Below are positions 50,019-59,554 of a stretch of DNA of 59,764 nucleotides, in pieces (the stretch's first letter is position 1; each line of letters starts with the position of its first letter). The notes beneath the pieces are model-generated. The model saw only the letters and a list, made by a program, of their open reading frames with translations. It was not told where the DNA came from and did not search any database. The stretch comes from Rhodobiaceae bacterium (lineage in GTDB: Bacteria; Pseudomonadota; Alphaproteobacteria; RS24): contig JABJKE010000005.1 of the NCBI GenBank assembly GCA_018660505.1, positions 1 to 59,764 of the forward strand. The letters are read 5' to 3'. The position numbers and the translations under genes are program-made.

Positions 50019-50422
50019 TAAAACGCTCCCAAATAAGCATAGGCGGCCACCCAGACACCGGCCGTTAAGAACAGCGGCACAATACTGGTGAGGCGGGCAA
50101 TAATTTCAACATGCTTCAGGTCAAAGCCACGGCCGGTATCCCAAATGAAGTGACGCAAGCCGCCAAACATATGATGGAACAAAGCCCAGCTATAGCCGAA
50201 TAAAACCAGACGACCATACCAAGCCGAAGAGACCGCCTGCACTTGCGCATAGGCTTCGGGGCCCGTAGCGGCGGCCAACAGCCACCAAGCCAATAAAACC
50301 GTGCCCGCATAAAGGGCGACGCCGGTGGCGCGGTGTAAAATCGACAACATCATGGTCAGCGTCCAGCGATAAATCTGGATGTGTGGCGACAAAGGTCTGG
50401 CGCGCGTTGTTGGATCGGTCAT
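50018..50422 (-). CDS. sdhC: Succinate dehydrogenase cytochrome b556 subunit
   Basis: This 134-residue protein has three membrane helices and the family motifs RPLSPHIQIY at the start, SILHRATGVALY, and HHMFGGLRHFIWDTG with the heme-ligand histidine. It forms the quinone site with SdhD. It is the first gene of sdhCDAB; a -10-like element and a hairpin lie just upstream. Confidence 0.95.
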   Translation of the reverse strand: MTDPTTRARPLSPHIQIYRWTLTMMLSILHRATGVALYAGTVLLAWWLLAAATGPEAYAQVQAVSSAWYGRLVLFGYSWALFHHMFGGLRHFIWDTGRGFDLKHVEIIARLTSIVPLFLTAGVWVAAYAYLGAF

Positions 50423-50443
50423 GCGTTAGCTCCCAAAGCTTAA

Positions 50444-50478
50444 ATCCCTCCAGTCTTGAGGGATAAGCCAAGAGTATA
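50444..50478 (-). promoter_or_regulatory. sdhC -10 element and leader hairpin
   Basis: On the minus strand TATACT (50473-50478) is a good -10 element; a -35 is weak (TTGGCC, 19 bases upstream). Right after the expected start lies a seven-pair hairpin, ATCCCTC/GAGGGAT (50444-50464), which would sit at the 5' end of the sdh mRNA. The gap to sdhC is about 21 bases. Confidence 0.35.
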
Positions 50479-50553
50479 CACGCAAAAGAGCAAAAATGGC
50501 CAAACCTCAAATCGCGCCATGCTGTCGCACGATAAAACCCGCTCAAAAGACCA

Positions 50554-51615
50554 TCAGCGCACCATATAGACCCAAATATCGAGCTCTAAAATCACCTCTG
50601 GCAGGCGCTTTCCATCCGCCGCGAGATACGGAAAATCACTTATATTCAGTCCTTTGCGGCCTTTTATCATCATCTGGCGCAGGCGCAGCGCGCCCACGTC
50701 AGGGCGGTTTTCAAACACCGCTTTGTCTAAAACTTCCGACCAGCCATAAATCGTATCGCCCGCGAAGGCCGGCGCGGCATGGGTGCCATTGTTGAGCGCG
50801 GCTATGGCGCCCGCGTTTTCAAAGCCGTTAAAGCGCATCGCATTGGCGTGCGAAATAATATGGCCGCCGTAAATCAATCTTTTGCCGAAGCGGGCGTCGG
50901 CTTGCAATTGCGCGTCGAAATGCACTTCGGCGGTATTTTGATAGGCGCGCGTCGCCATCATATGCTCGGCCTCTTCTAGGGTGACGCCGCCGCCATGCGA
51001 TATTTTTTCGCCGACCTCATAGGCCTCGAAACGGCGCGGACTGCCCGCCGCCGCACTATCCCAGGCGCTGTAATTGGCATCGGGTAACGGCAGGTTTTGA
51101 GCCGCCACATTTGGGGCAATATCTGGCCAGCTGGTCTCTGGAGGCGGCGAGGCGGGGTCGCGTTTCTTCACCATCACCCAGCGCACATAAGAAAGAACTT
51201 CGACCGCGTGCTGATTGAGCCCCGTCGTGCGCACCATCACAAGGCCGGTTTCGCCGCTTTTGGTCTCGCGCAAGCCAATGACTCGCGAGCTGGCCGATAG
51301 CGTGTCGCCCGCGAAAACCGATACGCCAAAGACCCCCTCGCCATAGCCCAAATTAGCCAAAGCATGGCGCGAGATATCGGGCACGGTTTTGCCAAAAACC
51401 ATATGAAACACCAGCCAATCTTCGAGCGGGCGCTCTCGCAAGTGTAACTGCTGAGCGAAAGGGGTGGATGCGTGCAACGGATTGCGCCCGCCATAGAGGG
51501 CTTGATATAAAGCCGCATCGCCCTCGCTTAGCGTGCGCGGCGTCGCATGGGCGAGGGTCTCGCCCAAGTTGAAATCTTCGAAATAGCGTCCGTCTGGAAA
51601 ATAGCTGTCAGTCAT
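50554..51615 (-). CDS. mch: Mesaconyl-CoA hydratase (MaoC family)
   Basis: This 353-residue protein has two tandem hot-dog (MaoC-like) domains (about 10-165 and 190-345), beginning with YFEDFNLGETLAHATPRTL and with GGHIISHANAMRFNG in the second half. In the ethylmalonyl-CoA pathway this enzyme hydrates mesaconyl-CoA to beta-methylmalyl-CoA. The next gene encodes a beta-methylmalyl-CoA lyase type protein, which strongly supports the assignment. A more general MaoC dehydratase is the alternative. It lies about 130 bases upstream of sdhC's divergence point on the same strand. Confidence 0.85.
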   Translation of the reverse strand: MTDSYFPDGRYFEDFNLGETLAHATPRTLSEGDAALYQALYGGRNPLHASTPFAQQLHLRERPLEDWLVFHMVFGKTVPDISRHALANLGYGEGVFGVSVFAGDTLSASSRVIGLRETKSGETGLVMVRTTGLNQHAVEVLSYVRWVMVKKRDPASPPPETSWPDIAPNVAAQNLPLPDANYSAWDSAAAGSPRRFEAYEVGEKISHGGGVTLEEAEHMMATRAYQNTAEVHFDAQLQADARFGKRLIYGGHIISHANAMRFNGFENAGAIAALNNGTHAAPAFAGDTIYGWSEVLDKAVFENRPDVGALRLRQMMIKGRKGLNISDFPYLAADGKRLPEVILELDIWVYMVR

Positions 51616-51632
51616 AGGGCGATGATAAAGAT

Positions 51633-52520
51633 TTAACTTCGAGACGCAATCGCTTGTGCAATCTCCAGCGTGCGCGCCGCGATATCGCGGTGCAATAATT
51701 CGGTCATCTGGCCCTCAATTTTCAGCACGCCCTTGCCGGCATTCTCTGGCGCGGCAAAAGCGGCCACGATTTTGCGCGCCTGTTCTACCTCCGCCGCTGA
51801 CGGGCCAAAGGCCTCGTGGCACAGGTCTAATTGGCTGGGATGAATTAACGTCTTGCCCTCAAACCCCATGTCGGCGCCTTGCTGGCACTCGGCGGCAAAG
51901 CCTTGCGGGTCTGAGATATGATTATAGACGCCATCTAATATCGTCAGGCCATATTGGCGCGCCGCCAAAACCGCCAGCGTGAGCGCGCTCATCATCGGCG
52001 CACGACCAGGCACTAAATTGGCCCGCATTTCCTTGGCCAAATCATTGGTGCCCATAACAAAACCGGTGAGGCGCGTGGTTTGCGCACAAGCCGCCAAGGC
52101 GGGCAAATTGAAAATCGACTGCGGCGTCTCAATCATAATCCATAAGTCACACCCGCTCGGTATCGCTTTTTGCAGGCTGGCAATCTGTTCGGGCGTTGAG
52201 ACTTTTGGGGCCAAGACGGCATCGGGGCTGTTCGCCTCGGGCAGATTTTGCAAAGCCGCTAAATCATCCACCCCCCACGGCGTGTCGAGGGCATTGATGC
52301 GCACAATGCGTTCGCGCGTGCCATAGCCGCCCGCCGCCAAAGCGGCGCAAACCTGCGCGCGTGCCTCGGCTTTCGCCTCGGGCGCCACCGCGTCTTCTAA
52401 ATCCAGCAGCAGGCAATCCGCATCTAGCGTGCGGGCTTTTTCTAGCGCCCGCGCATTGGCGCCCGGCATATAAAGGGCCGAGCGACGCGGCCGAATGGTT
52501 TTTTTAGATGTCATTTTCAA
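51633..52520 (-). CDS. CoA ester lyase, probable (3S)-malyl-CoA/beta-methylmalyl-CoA lyase
   Basis: This 295-residue TIM-barrel protein of the HpcH/CitE family has RRSALYMPGAN near residue 12, the metal-binding DLEDAV region near residue 40 and the PKVSTPEQI segment. It would cleave beta-methylmalyl-CoA to glyoxylate and propionyl-CoA. The paralogous malyl-CoA thioesterase (mcl2) has the same fold and is an alternative. It directly precedes the mesaconyl-CoA hydratase gene in transcription order, 17 bases apart, forming a two-gene operon. Confidence 0.82.
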   Translation of the reverse strand: MKMTSKKTIRPRRSALYMPGANARALEKARTLDADCLLLDLEDAVAPEAKAEARAQVCAALAAGGYGTRERIVRINALDTPWGVDDLAALQNLPEANSPDAVLAPKVSTPEQIASLQKAIPSGCDLWIMIETPQSIFNLPALAACAQTTRLTGFVMGTNDLAKEMRANLVPGRAPMMSALTLAVLAARQYGLTILDGVYNHISDPQGFAAECQQGADMGFEGKTLIHPSQLDLCHEAFGPSAAEVEQARKIVAAFAAPENAGKGVLKIEGQMTELLHRDIAARTLEIAQAIASRS

Positions 52521-52582
52521 GTTTCCATGCGGTAGGATAGTCAGCAGAAGTTGAGATTAGAGATTTTAGAGTCAGGAACAAG

Positions 52583-53416
52583 ATGCAGCGTAAACCAATC
52601 GTGCTGGTAATTTCCAGTCAAGTTGTTAGCGGACAAGTTGGGCTAAAAGCCATCATGCCTGCTTTTCGGGCTTTGGAGCTGCAAACCGTTACCCTGCCCA
52701 CCACTTTATTGACCGCCCATCCGGCCGCTTTTCCCAAAATGGCAAAACCCGCCGGCGGCGCTTTGCCGGCCGAGCAAATGCTGGAAATGGTCGATTGGTT
52801 GCTCGAGGCTGGCGCGCTGGATGATTGCGCCGCCGTGCTCACAGGCTATCTGCCAACCCCCGACCATATTGCCGCCGTCGCCCAGATTGTGAGCCAATTG
52901 AAAGCCCGCAATGCGGATTTGATTTATGCCTGCGACCCGATTTGCGGCGATAATGGCAAATTATATTTACCCGAAACCATTGTCGCAGGGCTTCGGCAAT
53001 CGCTTTTGCCGCTCGCCGATATCGCCACGCCGAATTTATTTGAGCTGGAGCAATTAAGCGGCGTGTCGTCGCTGGACGACACGCAAAATTGCCTCCAAGC
53101 GGCGCGCGCCCTTGGCGTCGCCAAACTGCTTATCACCTCCGCCCCCGCCCCCGAGGCGCGCATTGCGTGTTTAAGCGTGAGCCCAGAAGAAGTGCTGCGC
53201 TGCGAAACCGCACGCGCGCCCAAAGCCCCGCATGGCATGGGGGATTTATTTTCCGGCCTCTATTTAGCCCTGCACCTAAAAGGCGAGCCCAAAGCTTTGG
53301 GTGTGGCTTGTGCCACATTGGCGCAAATCGCCAGCGACAATTTAGAAACCACGCAATTGCCCCATGGCCCCGTGCGCTTGGCGCCGGCGGCGATTCAGGA
53401 AAAGATAAATTTTTAA
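52583..53416 (+). CDS. Pyridoxal/pyridoxine kinase
   Basis: This 277-residue ribokinase-family enzyme phosphorylates pyridoxal in the salvage of vitamin B6. The motifs ISSQVVSGQVG at the start, YACDPICGDNGKLYLPE in the middle and GMGDLFSG (GTGD-type anion hole, with Met for Thr) near residue 215 fit PdxY/PdxK. It is divergent from the lyase gene and its stop codon overlaps the asd stop on the other strand within the four bases TTAA. Confidence 0.9.
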   Translation: MQRKPIVLVISSQVVSGQVGLKAIMPAFRALELQTVTLPTTLLTAHPAAFPKMAKPAGGALPAEQMLEMVDWLLEAGALDDCAAVLTGYLPTPDHIAAVAQIVSQLKARNADLIYACDPICGDNGKLYLPETIVAGLRQSLLPLADIATPNLFELEQLSGVSSLDDTQNCLQAARALGVAKLLITSAPAPEARIACLSVSPEEVLRCETARAPKAPHGMGDLFSGLYLALHLKGEPKALGVACATLAQIASDNLETTQLPHGPVRLAPAAIQEKINF

Positions 53417-54450
53417 GCGTCGAGCTTAACGCGGCTTTGGGTTAGATATTTTTCGGTCAGCAATTCCGCAATTTGCACGGCGTTTAAAGCCGCGCCTTTG
53501 CGCAGATTATCCGACACCACCCAGATAGACAGGCCATGTTCGACCGTTGGGTCGACGCGCAACCGCGAGACAAAAGTCTCGTAATCGCCCACACATTCGA
53601 TGGGCGTGACATAGCCGTCATCCTCGCGTCGGTCGACGACCAACACGCCATCTGCGGCTTCCAAGGCGTCATAGGCTTGGGTTTCCGATAGTGCGCTTTC
53701 AAACTCAATGGTCACCGCTTCGCAATGGCCGACAAAAACCGGCACCCGCACACAGGTCACGGCCATGGCAATATTGGGGTCGAGAATTTTTTTCGTCTCA
53801 ACCTGCATTTTCCATTCTTCTTTGGTGCTGCCGCCCTTCATAAATTCGTCGATATGCGGGATGACGTTGAAAGCAATCTGCTTGGTAAAATTCTCGCGCT
53901 TCAGCTCGTCATTGACAAATACGGCGCGGGTCTGGGTGAATAATTCATCCATCGCCGCCGCCCCCGCACCCGAGACCGACTGATAGGTCGAGACCACGAG
54001 ACGTTTGATTTTGGCAACATCGTGCAAAGGCTTGAGCGCCACCATTAATTGCGCCGTCGAGCAATTCGGATTGGCAATAATATTGCGCTTGGTATAATCC
54101 GCTAAGGCCTCGGGGTTTACCTCCGGCACGATTAACGGCACATCGTCTTCCATCCGATAGAGCGAAGAATTATCGATAACAATGCAGCCCGCCGCCGCCG
54201 CTTTGGGCGCATAGTCTTTCGTCGGGCCAGAGCCGCAGGCAAATAGGGCGATATCGGCTTGCGAAAAATCGTAAAACTCAAGCGCTTGGGCTTTTAGCGT
54301 GCGGTCGCCAAAACTGACTTCCTTGCCTTGGCTTTTGCGCGAGGCAACACAGTCCAGGCGCGCCAGCGGAAACTTGCGCTCGTCCAGAATATTGAGTATT
54401 TCGCGACCGACATTTCCGGTCGCGCCAACCACGGCAACAACGTAAGACAT
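53413..54450 (-). CDS. asd: Aspartate-semialdehyde dehydrogenase
   Basis: This 345-residue enzyme reduces aspartyl phosphate to the semialdehyde, the branch point for lysine, threonine and methionine. It has the NADP-binding GATGNVG (9-15) and the catalytic Cys130 in ANPNCSTAQ. It follows leuB by one base on the same strand, the typical alphaproteobacterial leuB-asd order. Confidence 0.96.
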   Translation of the reverse strand: MSYVVAVVGATGNVGREILNILDERKFPLARLDCVASRKSQGKEVSFGDRTLKAQALEFYDFSQADIALFACGSGPTKDYAPKAAAAGCIVIDNSSLYRMEDDVPLIVPEVNPEALADYTKRNIIANPNCSTAQLMVALKPLHDVAKIKRLVVSTYQSVSGAGAAAMDELFTQTRAVFVNDELKRENFTKQIAFNVIPHIDEFMKGGSTKEEWKMQVETKKILDPNIAMAVTCVRVPVFVGHCEAVTIEFESALSETQAYDALEAADGVLVVDRREDDGYVTPIECVGDYETFVSRLRVDPTVEHGLSIWVVSDNLRKGAALNAVQIAELLTEKYLTQSRVKLDA

Positions 54451-54451
54451 T

Positions 54452-55558
54452 TTATTTTCCTAATTCCGTGAGCGCTGCCAAAACAGCATCGCCCATACCG
54501 CGCGTGCCGACTTCTTGGCAGCCCGCTTGCATAATGTCGCCCGTGCGCACGCCTTTGTCCAGCACATGGGTGACGGCGTTTTCTAGCAAATCCGCATCGG
54601 CGCCGCGCTCAAATGTGTAGCGCAAGGCCATGGCGAAACTCATAATCGACGCAATGGGGTTGGCTTTTCCCTGACCCGCAATATCTGGCGCCGAGCCGTG
54701 CACCGGCTCGTATAAAGATTTCGAACGACCCGTCGTCGCATCGGGTGCGCCCAAAGACGCCGAAGGCAACATGCCCAGCGAGCCCGTGAGCATGGCCGCA
54801 ATATCCGACAAAATATCGCCGAATAGATTATCGGTCACCAGCACATCATATTGCTTGGGATTGCGCACCAATTGCATGGCGCAATTATCGGCCAACACAT
54901 GCTCGAGTTGCAGTTCGGGAAACTCCGTGGTGATGATTTTGGTCACTTCTTCATTCCACAAAAGACCCGATTCCATGACATTGCGTTTTTCCGAAGAGGC
55001 CAAACGCTTGCCGCGTTTCATCGCCAAATCGCCGGCCACGCGCGCGATGCGCTCGATCTCATAGGTCTCGTAAACTTGCGTATTGACGCCGCGACGCTGG
55101 CCATTGCCAAGGTCTTCAATGCCGCGTGGCTCACCAAAATAAACCCCGCCCGTCAGCTCGCGCACAATCATAATATCAAGGCCTTCGACCAAGTCGCGCT
55201 TCAAAGAAGACGCATCGGCAAGGGCTGGAAAGCAAATCGCCGGACGCAGATTGGCGAATAATCCCATGTCGGAACGCAGGCGCAAGAGGCCCGCTTCCGG
55301 GCGCGCCTCATAAGCCACATTGTCCCATTGCGGACCCCCCACAGCACCGAAGAGAACCGCATCCGATTGCATGGCTTTTTCCATCGCCGCATCGGAGATT
55401 GCCGCGCCATGCACCTCATAAGCGGCCCCGCCCACGAGGTCTTCGTCGAGGGTCACCTGAAAGCCGCGCGCCTCGCCGAACCAATCGATGATGCGGCGCA
55501 CTTCGCCCATTACTTCGGGGCCAATGCCGTCACCTGGCAAGATGAGAATATTTTCCAT
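54452..55558 (-). CDS. leuB: 3-isopropylmalate dehydrogenase
   Basis: This 368-residue enzyme oxidatively decarboxylates 3-isopropylmalate in leucine synthesis. It has the [10 protein letters not shown] start, the substrate-binding RxxxxxxxxR region ([14 protein letters not shown]) and the metal-binding [10 protein letters not shown] near residue 245. It is followed by asd, and preceded by a leader with an inverted repeat (GCATCTC/GAGATGC, 55574-55593). Confidence 0.96.
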   Translation of the reverse strand: MENILILPGDGIGPEVMGEVRRIIDWFGEARGFQVTLDEDLVGGAAYEVHGAAISDAAMEKAMQSDAVLFGAVGGPQWDNVAYEARPEAGLLRLRSDMGLFANLRPAICFPALADASSLKRDLVEGLDIMIVRELTGGVYFGEPRGIEDLGNGQRRGVNTQVYETYEIERIARVAGDLAMKRGKRLASSEKRNVMESGLLWNEEVTKIITTEFPELQLEHVLADNCAMQLVRNPKQYDVLVTDNLFGDILSDIAAMLTGSLGMLPSASLGAPDATTGRSKSLYEPVHGSAPDIAGQGKANPIASIMSFAMALRYTFERGADADLLENAVTHVLDKGVRTGDIMQAGCQEVGTRGMGDAVLAALTELGK

Positions 55559-55600
55559 TTTAAATCCTTACTGGCATCTCCTCCAAGAGATGCGATGTTT

Positions 55601-55635
55601 TATCAGCGCCAAGGCTTCTTATTAGCGCCAAGGCT
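55601..55635. repeat. 19 bp-offset tandem duplication at the leuD stop
   Basis: TATCAGCGCCAAGGCT (55601-55616) and TATTAGCGCCAAGGCT (55620-55635) differ at one base. On the coding strand the second of these spans the end of leuD including its TAA, and the first is a copy placed just after the gene. Confidence 0.9.
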
Positions 55636-56224
55636 GGGAAGCCAAATCGGTTTCATAAGCGTCAATGGCGTCGCCTCTTTGCAGCGTCAGGCCAATATCG
55701 TCGAGCCCTTCGAGCAGGCATTTTTTGCGGAACGCATCGACTTCAAAAGCAATCGTGCCGCCATCCGGGCCTTTGATGGTTTGGCTTTCCAAATCAATCG
55801 TCACCGTTGCATTGGCGCCGCGTTTGGCATCCTCCATTAATTTATCGACATCTTCTTGCGGCAGCACAATCGGCAAAATGCCGTTTTTGAAGCAATTATT
55901 GTAAAAGATATCGGCAAAGCTCGTGGCAATGATGCAGCGGATACCAAAATCCAACAACGCCCAAGGCGCGTGTTCCCGGCTCGAGCCGCAACCGAAATTA
56001 TCGCCTGCCACCAAAATCTCGGCTTCGCGATAGGCCGGTTGATTGAGCACGAAATCAGCCACTTCTTCGCCTTCCGGCGTAAAGCGCATTTCATCGAATA
56101 GGTTTTTGCCCAAGCCAGACCGCTGGATGGTTTTCAAAAACTGTTTGGGGATAATCATATCCGTATCGACATTTAAAATATCCAGCGGCGCGGCAATGCC
56201 GGTTAATTGATTAAATTTTTGCAT
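55622..56224 (-). CDS. leuD: 3-isopropylmalate dehydratase small subunit
   Basis: This 200-residue subunit forms the isomerase with LeuC. The swivelling domain has [16 protein letters not shown] near residue 20 and [14 protein letters not shown] near residue 78. It starts three bases after leuC's stop and ends in a duplicated sequence that repeats its last codons. Confidence 0.96.
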   Translation of the reverse strand: MQKFNQLTGIAAPLDILNVDTDMIIPKQFLKTIQRSGLGKNLFDEMRFTPEGEEVADFVLNQPAYREAEILVAGDNFGCGSSREHAPWALLDFGIRCIIATSFADIFYNNCFKNGILPIVLPQEDVDKLMEDAKRGANATVTIDLESQTIKGPDGGTIAFEVDAFRKKCLLEGLDDIGLTLQRGDAIDAYETDLASQPWR

Positions 56225-56227
56225 GGC

Positions 56228-57649
56228 TTAACCCTCCGCTTTCAAATTACGAATATCGGTGAAATGGCCCGTCACGGCCGCCGCGGCGGCCATTTCTGGC
56301 GACACCAAATGGGTGCGTCCGCCGCGCCCTTGGCGGCCTTCAAAATTCCGGTTGGAGGTCGAGGCGCAGCGCTCGCCTGGTGCCAATTTATCGGCATTCA
56401 TCGCCAGACACATCGAGCACCCCGGCTCGCGCCATTCAAAACCCGCGGCGATGAAAATCTTATCCAGACCCTCTTCTTCCGCCTGCTGTTTAATCAAGCC
56501 CGAGCCTGGCACAACCATGGCCGAGACGCGCGAGGCCACGGTTTTGCCTTTGGCAATGGCGGCCGCGGCGCGTAAATCTTCGATGCGGCTATTGGTGCAA
56601 GAGCCGATGAACACACGGTCGATGGCCACTTCTTGCATCGGGGTGCCTGCGGTCAGACCCATATAGTCGAGCGCGCGTTCGGTCGATTTGCGACGCGCTT
56701 CATCGGCAATATCAGCCGGGTTCGGCACCGCCCCCTCGATGGAGATAACATCTTGCGGGCTGGTGCCCCAGGTCACCAGCGGCGGCAAGTCAGACGCATC
56801 AATGGTGATTTCTTTATCGAAAACCGCATCGGCATCGGAAGACAGCGTGCGCCAATAGGCGACCGCCTTATCCCAATCTTCGCCTTTGGGCGCTTTGGCG
56901 CGGCCTTCGAGGAAAGCATAGGTTTTCTCATCCGGTGCCACCAGCCCTGCCCGCGCGCCCGCTTCGATGGACATATTACACAGGGTCATGCGCCCTTCCA
57001 TGGAAAGCGCTTCAATGGCGGGGCCGGCATATTCCAGCACATAGCCCGTGCCGCCCGCCGTGCCAATCTCGCCAATAATGGCCAAGGCGATATCTTTGGC
57101 GGTGACATGATCGGGCGCGTCTCCCACCACGTTAATGCGGAAGTTTTTCGCTTTCGATTGAATGAGCGTTTGGGTGGCCAAAACATGTTCGACTTCCGAT
57201 GTGCCAATGCCATGTGCCAAAGCGCCAAAAGCGCCATGGGTGGACGTGTGGCTATCGCCGCAAACAATGGTCAGGCCAGGAAGCGTAAAGCCTTGCTCGG
57301 GCCCCGTGACATGCACAATGCCTTGGCGAATATCATCCATGGCGACATATTCGATACCAAATTCAGCGCAGTTTTTTTCCAAAGTCTGGATTTGCAATTT
57401 GCTTTCCGGATCGGCAATTGCCTCCACGCCGCCCGTGCGGTCGGTGGTCGGAATATTATGGTCGGCCAGCGCCAGCACTTTATGCGGCGCGCGAACGTTT
57501 CGGCCGCTCATCCGCAAGCCTTCAAACGCTTGCGGGCTGGTGACTTCATGCACCAAATGGCGGTCGATGTAGAGCAAGCCATTGCCGTCGGCTTGCGCCT
57601 CTACCTGATGGGCATTCCAAATTTTATCGTAAAGCGTGGTCCCGGTCAT
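56228..57649 (-). CDS. leuC: 3-isopropylmalate dehydratase large subunit
   Basis: This 473-residue aconitase-family protein isomerises isopropylmalate with a [4Fe-4S] cluster; the ligands lie in GSCTNSR and CSMCLAMN (with a Cys doublet typical of LeuC). It begins [14 protein letters not shown]. leuC and leuD are adjacent and co-transcribed. A hairpin between rplS and leuC may separate the two operons. Confidence 0.97.
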   Translation of the reverse strand: MTGTTLYDKIWNAHQVEAQADGNGLLYIDRHLVHEVTSPQAFEGLRMSGRNVRAPHKVLALADHNIPTTDRTGGVEAIADPESKLQIQTLEKNCAEFGIEYVAMDDIRQGIVHVTGPEQGFTLPGLTIVCGDSHTSTHGAFGALAHGIGTSEVEHVLATQTLIQSKAKNFRINVVGDAPDHVTAKDIALAIIGEIGTAGGTGYVLEYAGPAIEALSMEGRMTLCNMSIEAGARAGLVAPDEKTYAFLEGRAKAPKGEDWDKAVAYWRTLSSDADAVFDKEITIDASDLPPLVTWGTSPQDVISIEGAVPNPADIADEARRKSTERALDYMGLTAGTPMQEVAIDRVFIGSCTNSRIEDLRAAAAIAKGKTVASRVSAMVVPGSGLIKQQAEEEGLDKIFIAAGFEWREPGCSMCLAMNADKLAPGERCASTSNRNFEGRQGRGGRTHLVSPEMAAAAAVTGHFTDIRNLKAEG

Positions 57650-57690
57650 AACTGATGCCTTTATTTTTTACGAGGGCTGCCTTCCCCCCG

Positions 57691-57706
57691 CCCCGAAAAA
57701 TCGGGG
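57691..57706 (-). terminator. Hairpin between rplS and leuC
   Basis: CCCCGA (57691-57696) and TCGGGG (57701-57706) form a six-pair stem with an AAAA loop. It may end the rpsP-rimM-trmD-rplS transcript, but only scattered T follow. Confidence 0.35.
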
Positions 57707-57739
57707 AATGAATGGAGTTCGCGGCTCTCGAAAGAAATC

Positions 57740-58174
57740 TTAGGCGTCTGTATCGACGCTCGGAGCCTCCTTGGCCGCTGTTTTTGGTGTCTTTTTTGCG
57801 TCTGCTTTGGTTGATTTCAAGCGACGCTCGGTAATTCGAGCGGCTTTACCCGTCAGGCCACGCAGATAATAAAGTTTGGCACGCCGCACCCGACCCCGGC
57901 GAACCAGGTCAATGCTATCTACCAGCGGCGAGTAAATTGGGAACACACGTTCCACGCCCTCGCCGTAAGAAATTTTACGCACGGTGAAATTTTCATTCAA
58001 GCCGCCGCCGGCGCGCGCAATGCACACGCCTTCAAAAGCCTGAATACGCTCGCGCGAGCCTTCGATTACTTTAACATTCACTTTCACTGTGTCGCCAGGT
58101 TGGAAATCCGGTACGGATTTCTCGGCGGTCAGTTCAGCCATGTGCTCGCGTTCTAATTCTTCAATAACATTCAT
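57740..58174 (-). CDS. rplS: 50S ribosomal protein L19
   Basis: This protein of 144 residues (from the ATG at 58174) has the L19 pattern [31 protein letters not shown] and [21 protein letters not shown]. The C-terminus has a charged Lys/Ala tail beyond the usual end. A second in-frame ATG at 58186 would add MVTQ; neither has a strong ribosome-binding site, and I follow the family start MNVIEELE. L19 sits at the 30S/50S interface and follows trmD as in most bacteria. Confidence 0.95.
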   Translation of the reverse strand: MNVIEELEREHMAELTAEKSVPDFQPGDTVKVNVKVIEGSRERIQAFEGVCIARAGGGLNENFTVRKISYGEGVERVFPIYSPLVDSIDLVRRGRVRRAKLYYLRGLTGKAARITERRLKSTKADAKKTPKTAAKEAPSVDTDA

Positions 58175-58286
58175 TTGCGTCACCATTTGCGCGTGTTTCG
58201 GTGCGACTTTTGTCTCACCGGATGGGGGGATTTACCACGGCTTTAGGGCTGTGTCACCCCTTTTCCGGCGTTTTACGATTGTTTTT

Positions 58287-59006
58287 TCACTTTTTAGGCG
58301 ACTTGTCATTTTGCGGCAAATCTTCAAGTAAATCAGGTCGCCGCTCGCGCGTCATCGCCAAGGCGCGTTGATGGCGCCATTCGGCCAATTTTTCATGGTC
58401 GCCCGCGGTCACAACCTGCGGAATTTCCAGCCCTTCCCAGACGGGCGGGCGGGTATAGTGGGGAGGCTCCAGCAAGCCCCCCGATGACGCCGAAAAGCTC
58501 TCCTGCAAGCCGCTTTCCAGCTTGCCCATCACGCCCGGCAAAAGCCGAAGAATACTGTCCAACATCACCAAAGCAGCCGGTTCTCCACCCGAGAGAATAT
58601 AATCGCCCAGCGAGACCTCCAGCGGCGCGCGCGCTTCGATAAAGCGCTCGTCAATGCCCTCATAGCGATTGCAAAAGAAAATCGCGCCTGCGCCTTCGGC
58701 CAGCTCTTGCGCCAGGCTTTGCGTCCAGCGCACACCGCGCGGGCTTGGCAAAAGCACGGGTAACGAATGGCGCGCCGTCACACTGTCTAAGGCCGAAGCC
58801 GCCACATCGGCGCGCATCACCATGCCGGCGCCGCCGCCAGCGGGCGTGTCATCAATATTTTTATGCTTGCCTTGGCCATGCGCGCGCACATCATGGGTGG
58901 TTAAAGACCACAGCCCATCGTGCAACGCCCGACCCGCAAGGCTTTCGCCAAGCGTGCCCGGAAACATGCTCGGAAATCCCGTTATAATATGCGCGTCCCA
59001 GCTCAT
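58287..59006 (-). CDS. trmD: tRNA (guanine37-N1)-methyltransferase
   Basis: This 239-residue SPOUT methyltransferase prevents frameshifting by methylating G37. It has the FPSMFPGTLGESL N-terminus, the CNRYEGIDERF segment and the knot motif LGDYILSGGEPAAL. Its ATG overlaps the rimM stop (ATGA), so the two genes are coupled. It is followed by rplS. Confidence 0.96.
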   Translation of the reverse strand: MSWDAHIITGFPSMFPGTLGESLAGRALHDGLWSLTTHDVRAHGQGKHKNIDDTPAGGGAGMVMRADVAASALDSVTARHSLPVLLPSPRGVRWTQSLAQELAEGAGAIFFCNRYEGIDERFIEARAPLEVSLGDYILSGGEPAALVMLDSILRLLPGVMGKLESGLQESFSASSGGLLEPPHYTRPPVWEGLEIPQVVTAGDHEKLAEWRHQRALAMTRERRPDLLEDLPQNDKSPKK

Positions 59007-59554
59007 TCGGAGGCCCCTTCCTCATCGGGCAAGGCCTCTTGCTCGAGCGGCGGCACCAAGGTCAATTGCCCCGCCGCGACATCGACCTGCGGCACCACTT
59101 GTTTGGTGAACGGGTAAAACGCGCCATTGATTTCTAATAAATCGCCCGCACCAAAATTATGACACGCCGTCACTTCGCCCAAAACCACACCATCGAGCCC
59201 CACCGCTTGGAGGCCAATGAGGTCGGCATAATAAAAGTCATCCTCTTGGGTCAATTGGGGCAATTGTGCGCGCGCGACATATAGCTCGACGCCGCGCAAA
59301 GCCACGGCGCCATCGCGGTCATCGACGCCCTTGAGGGTGACGCGCGCGCTTTCTGCATTGCCTTTATCGGCCTTGCAGGAGGTGAAAACAAAGACCCGCT
59401 CCCCGAGTTTATCGGTGAGCGGGCCATAGGCCGCGATATCTTGTGGCGATTTTGTGAAGGTGCGCACCTTCATGGCGCCGCGCACGCCGTGCGGTGCCCC
59501 AATCACGCCCAAACAAACGAGCGCGTCAGGTGTCGCTGGAGCGCGCGTTGCCAA
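59003..59554 (-). CDS. rimM: Ribosome maturation factor RimM
   Basis: This 183-residue protein assists 30S head assembly through S19. The N-terminal RimM domain has CLGVIGAPHGVRGAMKV and the C-terminal PRC-barrel domain has YYADLIGLQAV and LLEINGAFYPFTKQVVPQVD. The start is the TTG at 59554, directly after and in frame with the rpsP TAA; the next ATG (27 codons in) would cut the domain. It overlaps trmD by four bases. Confidence 0.93.
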   Translation of the reverse strand: MATRAPATPDALVCLGVIGAPHGVRGAMKVRTFTKSPQDIAAYGPLTDKLGERVFVFTSCKADKGNAESARVTLKGVDDRDGAVALRGVELYVARAQLPQLTQEDDFYYADLIGLQAVGLDGVVLGEVTACHNFGAGDLLEINGAFYPFTKQVVPQVDVAAGQLTLVPPLEQEALPDEEGASE

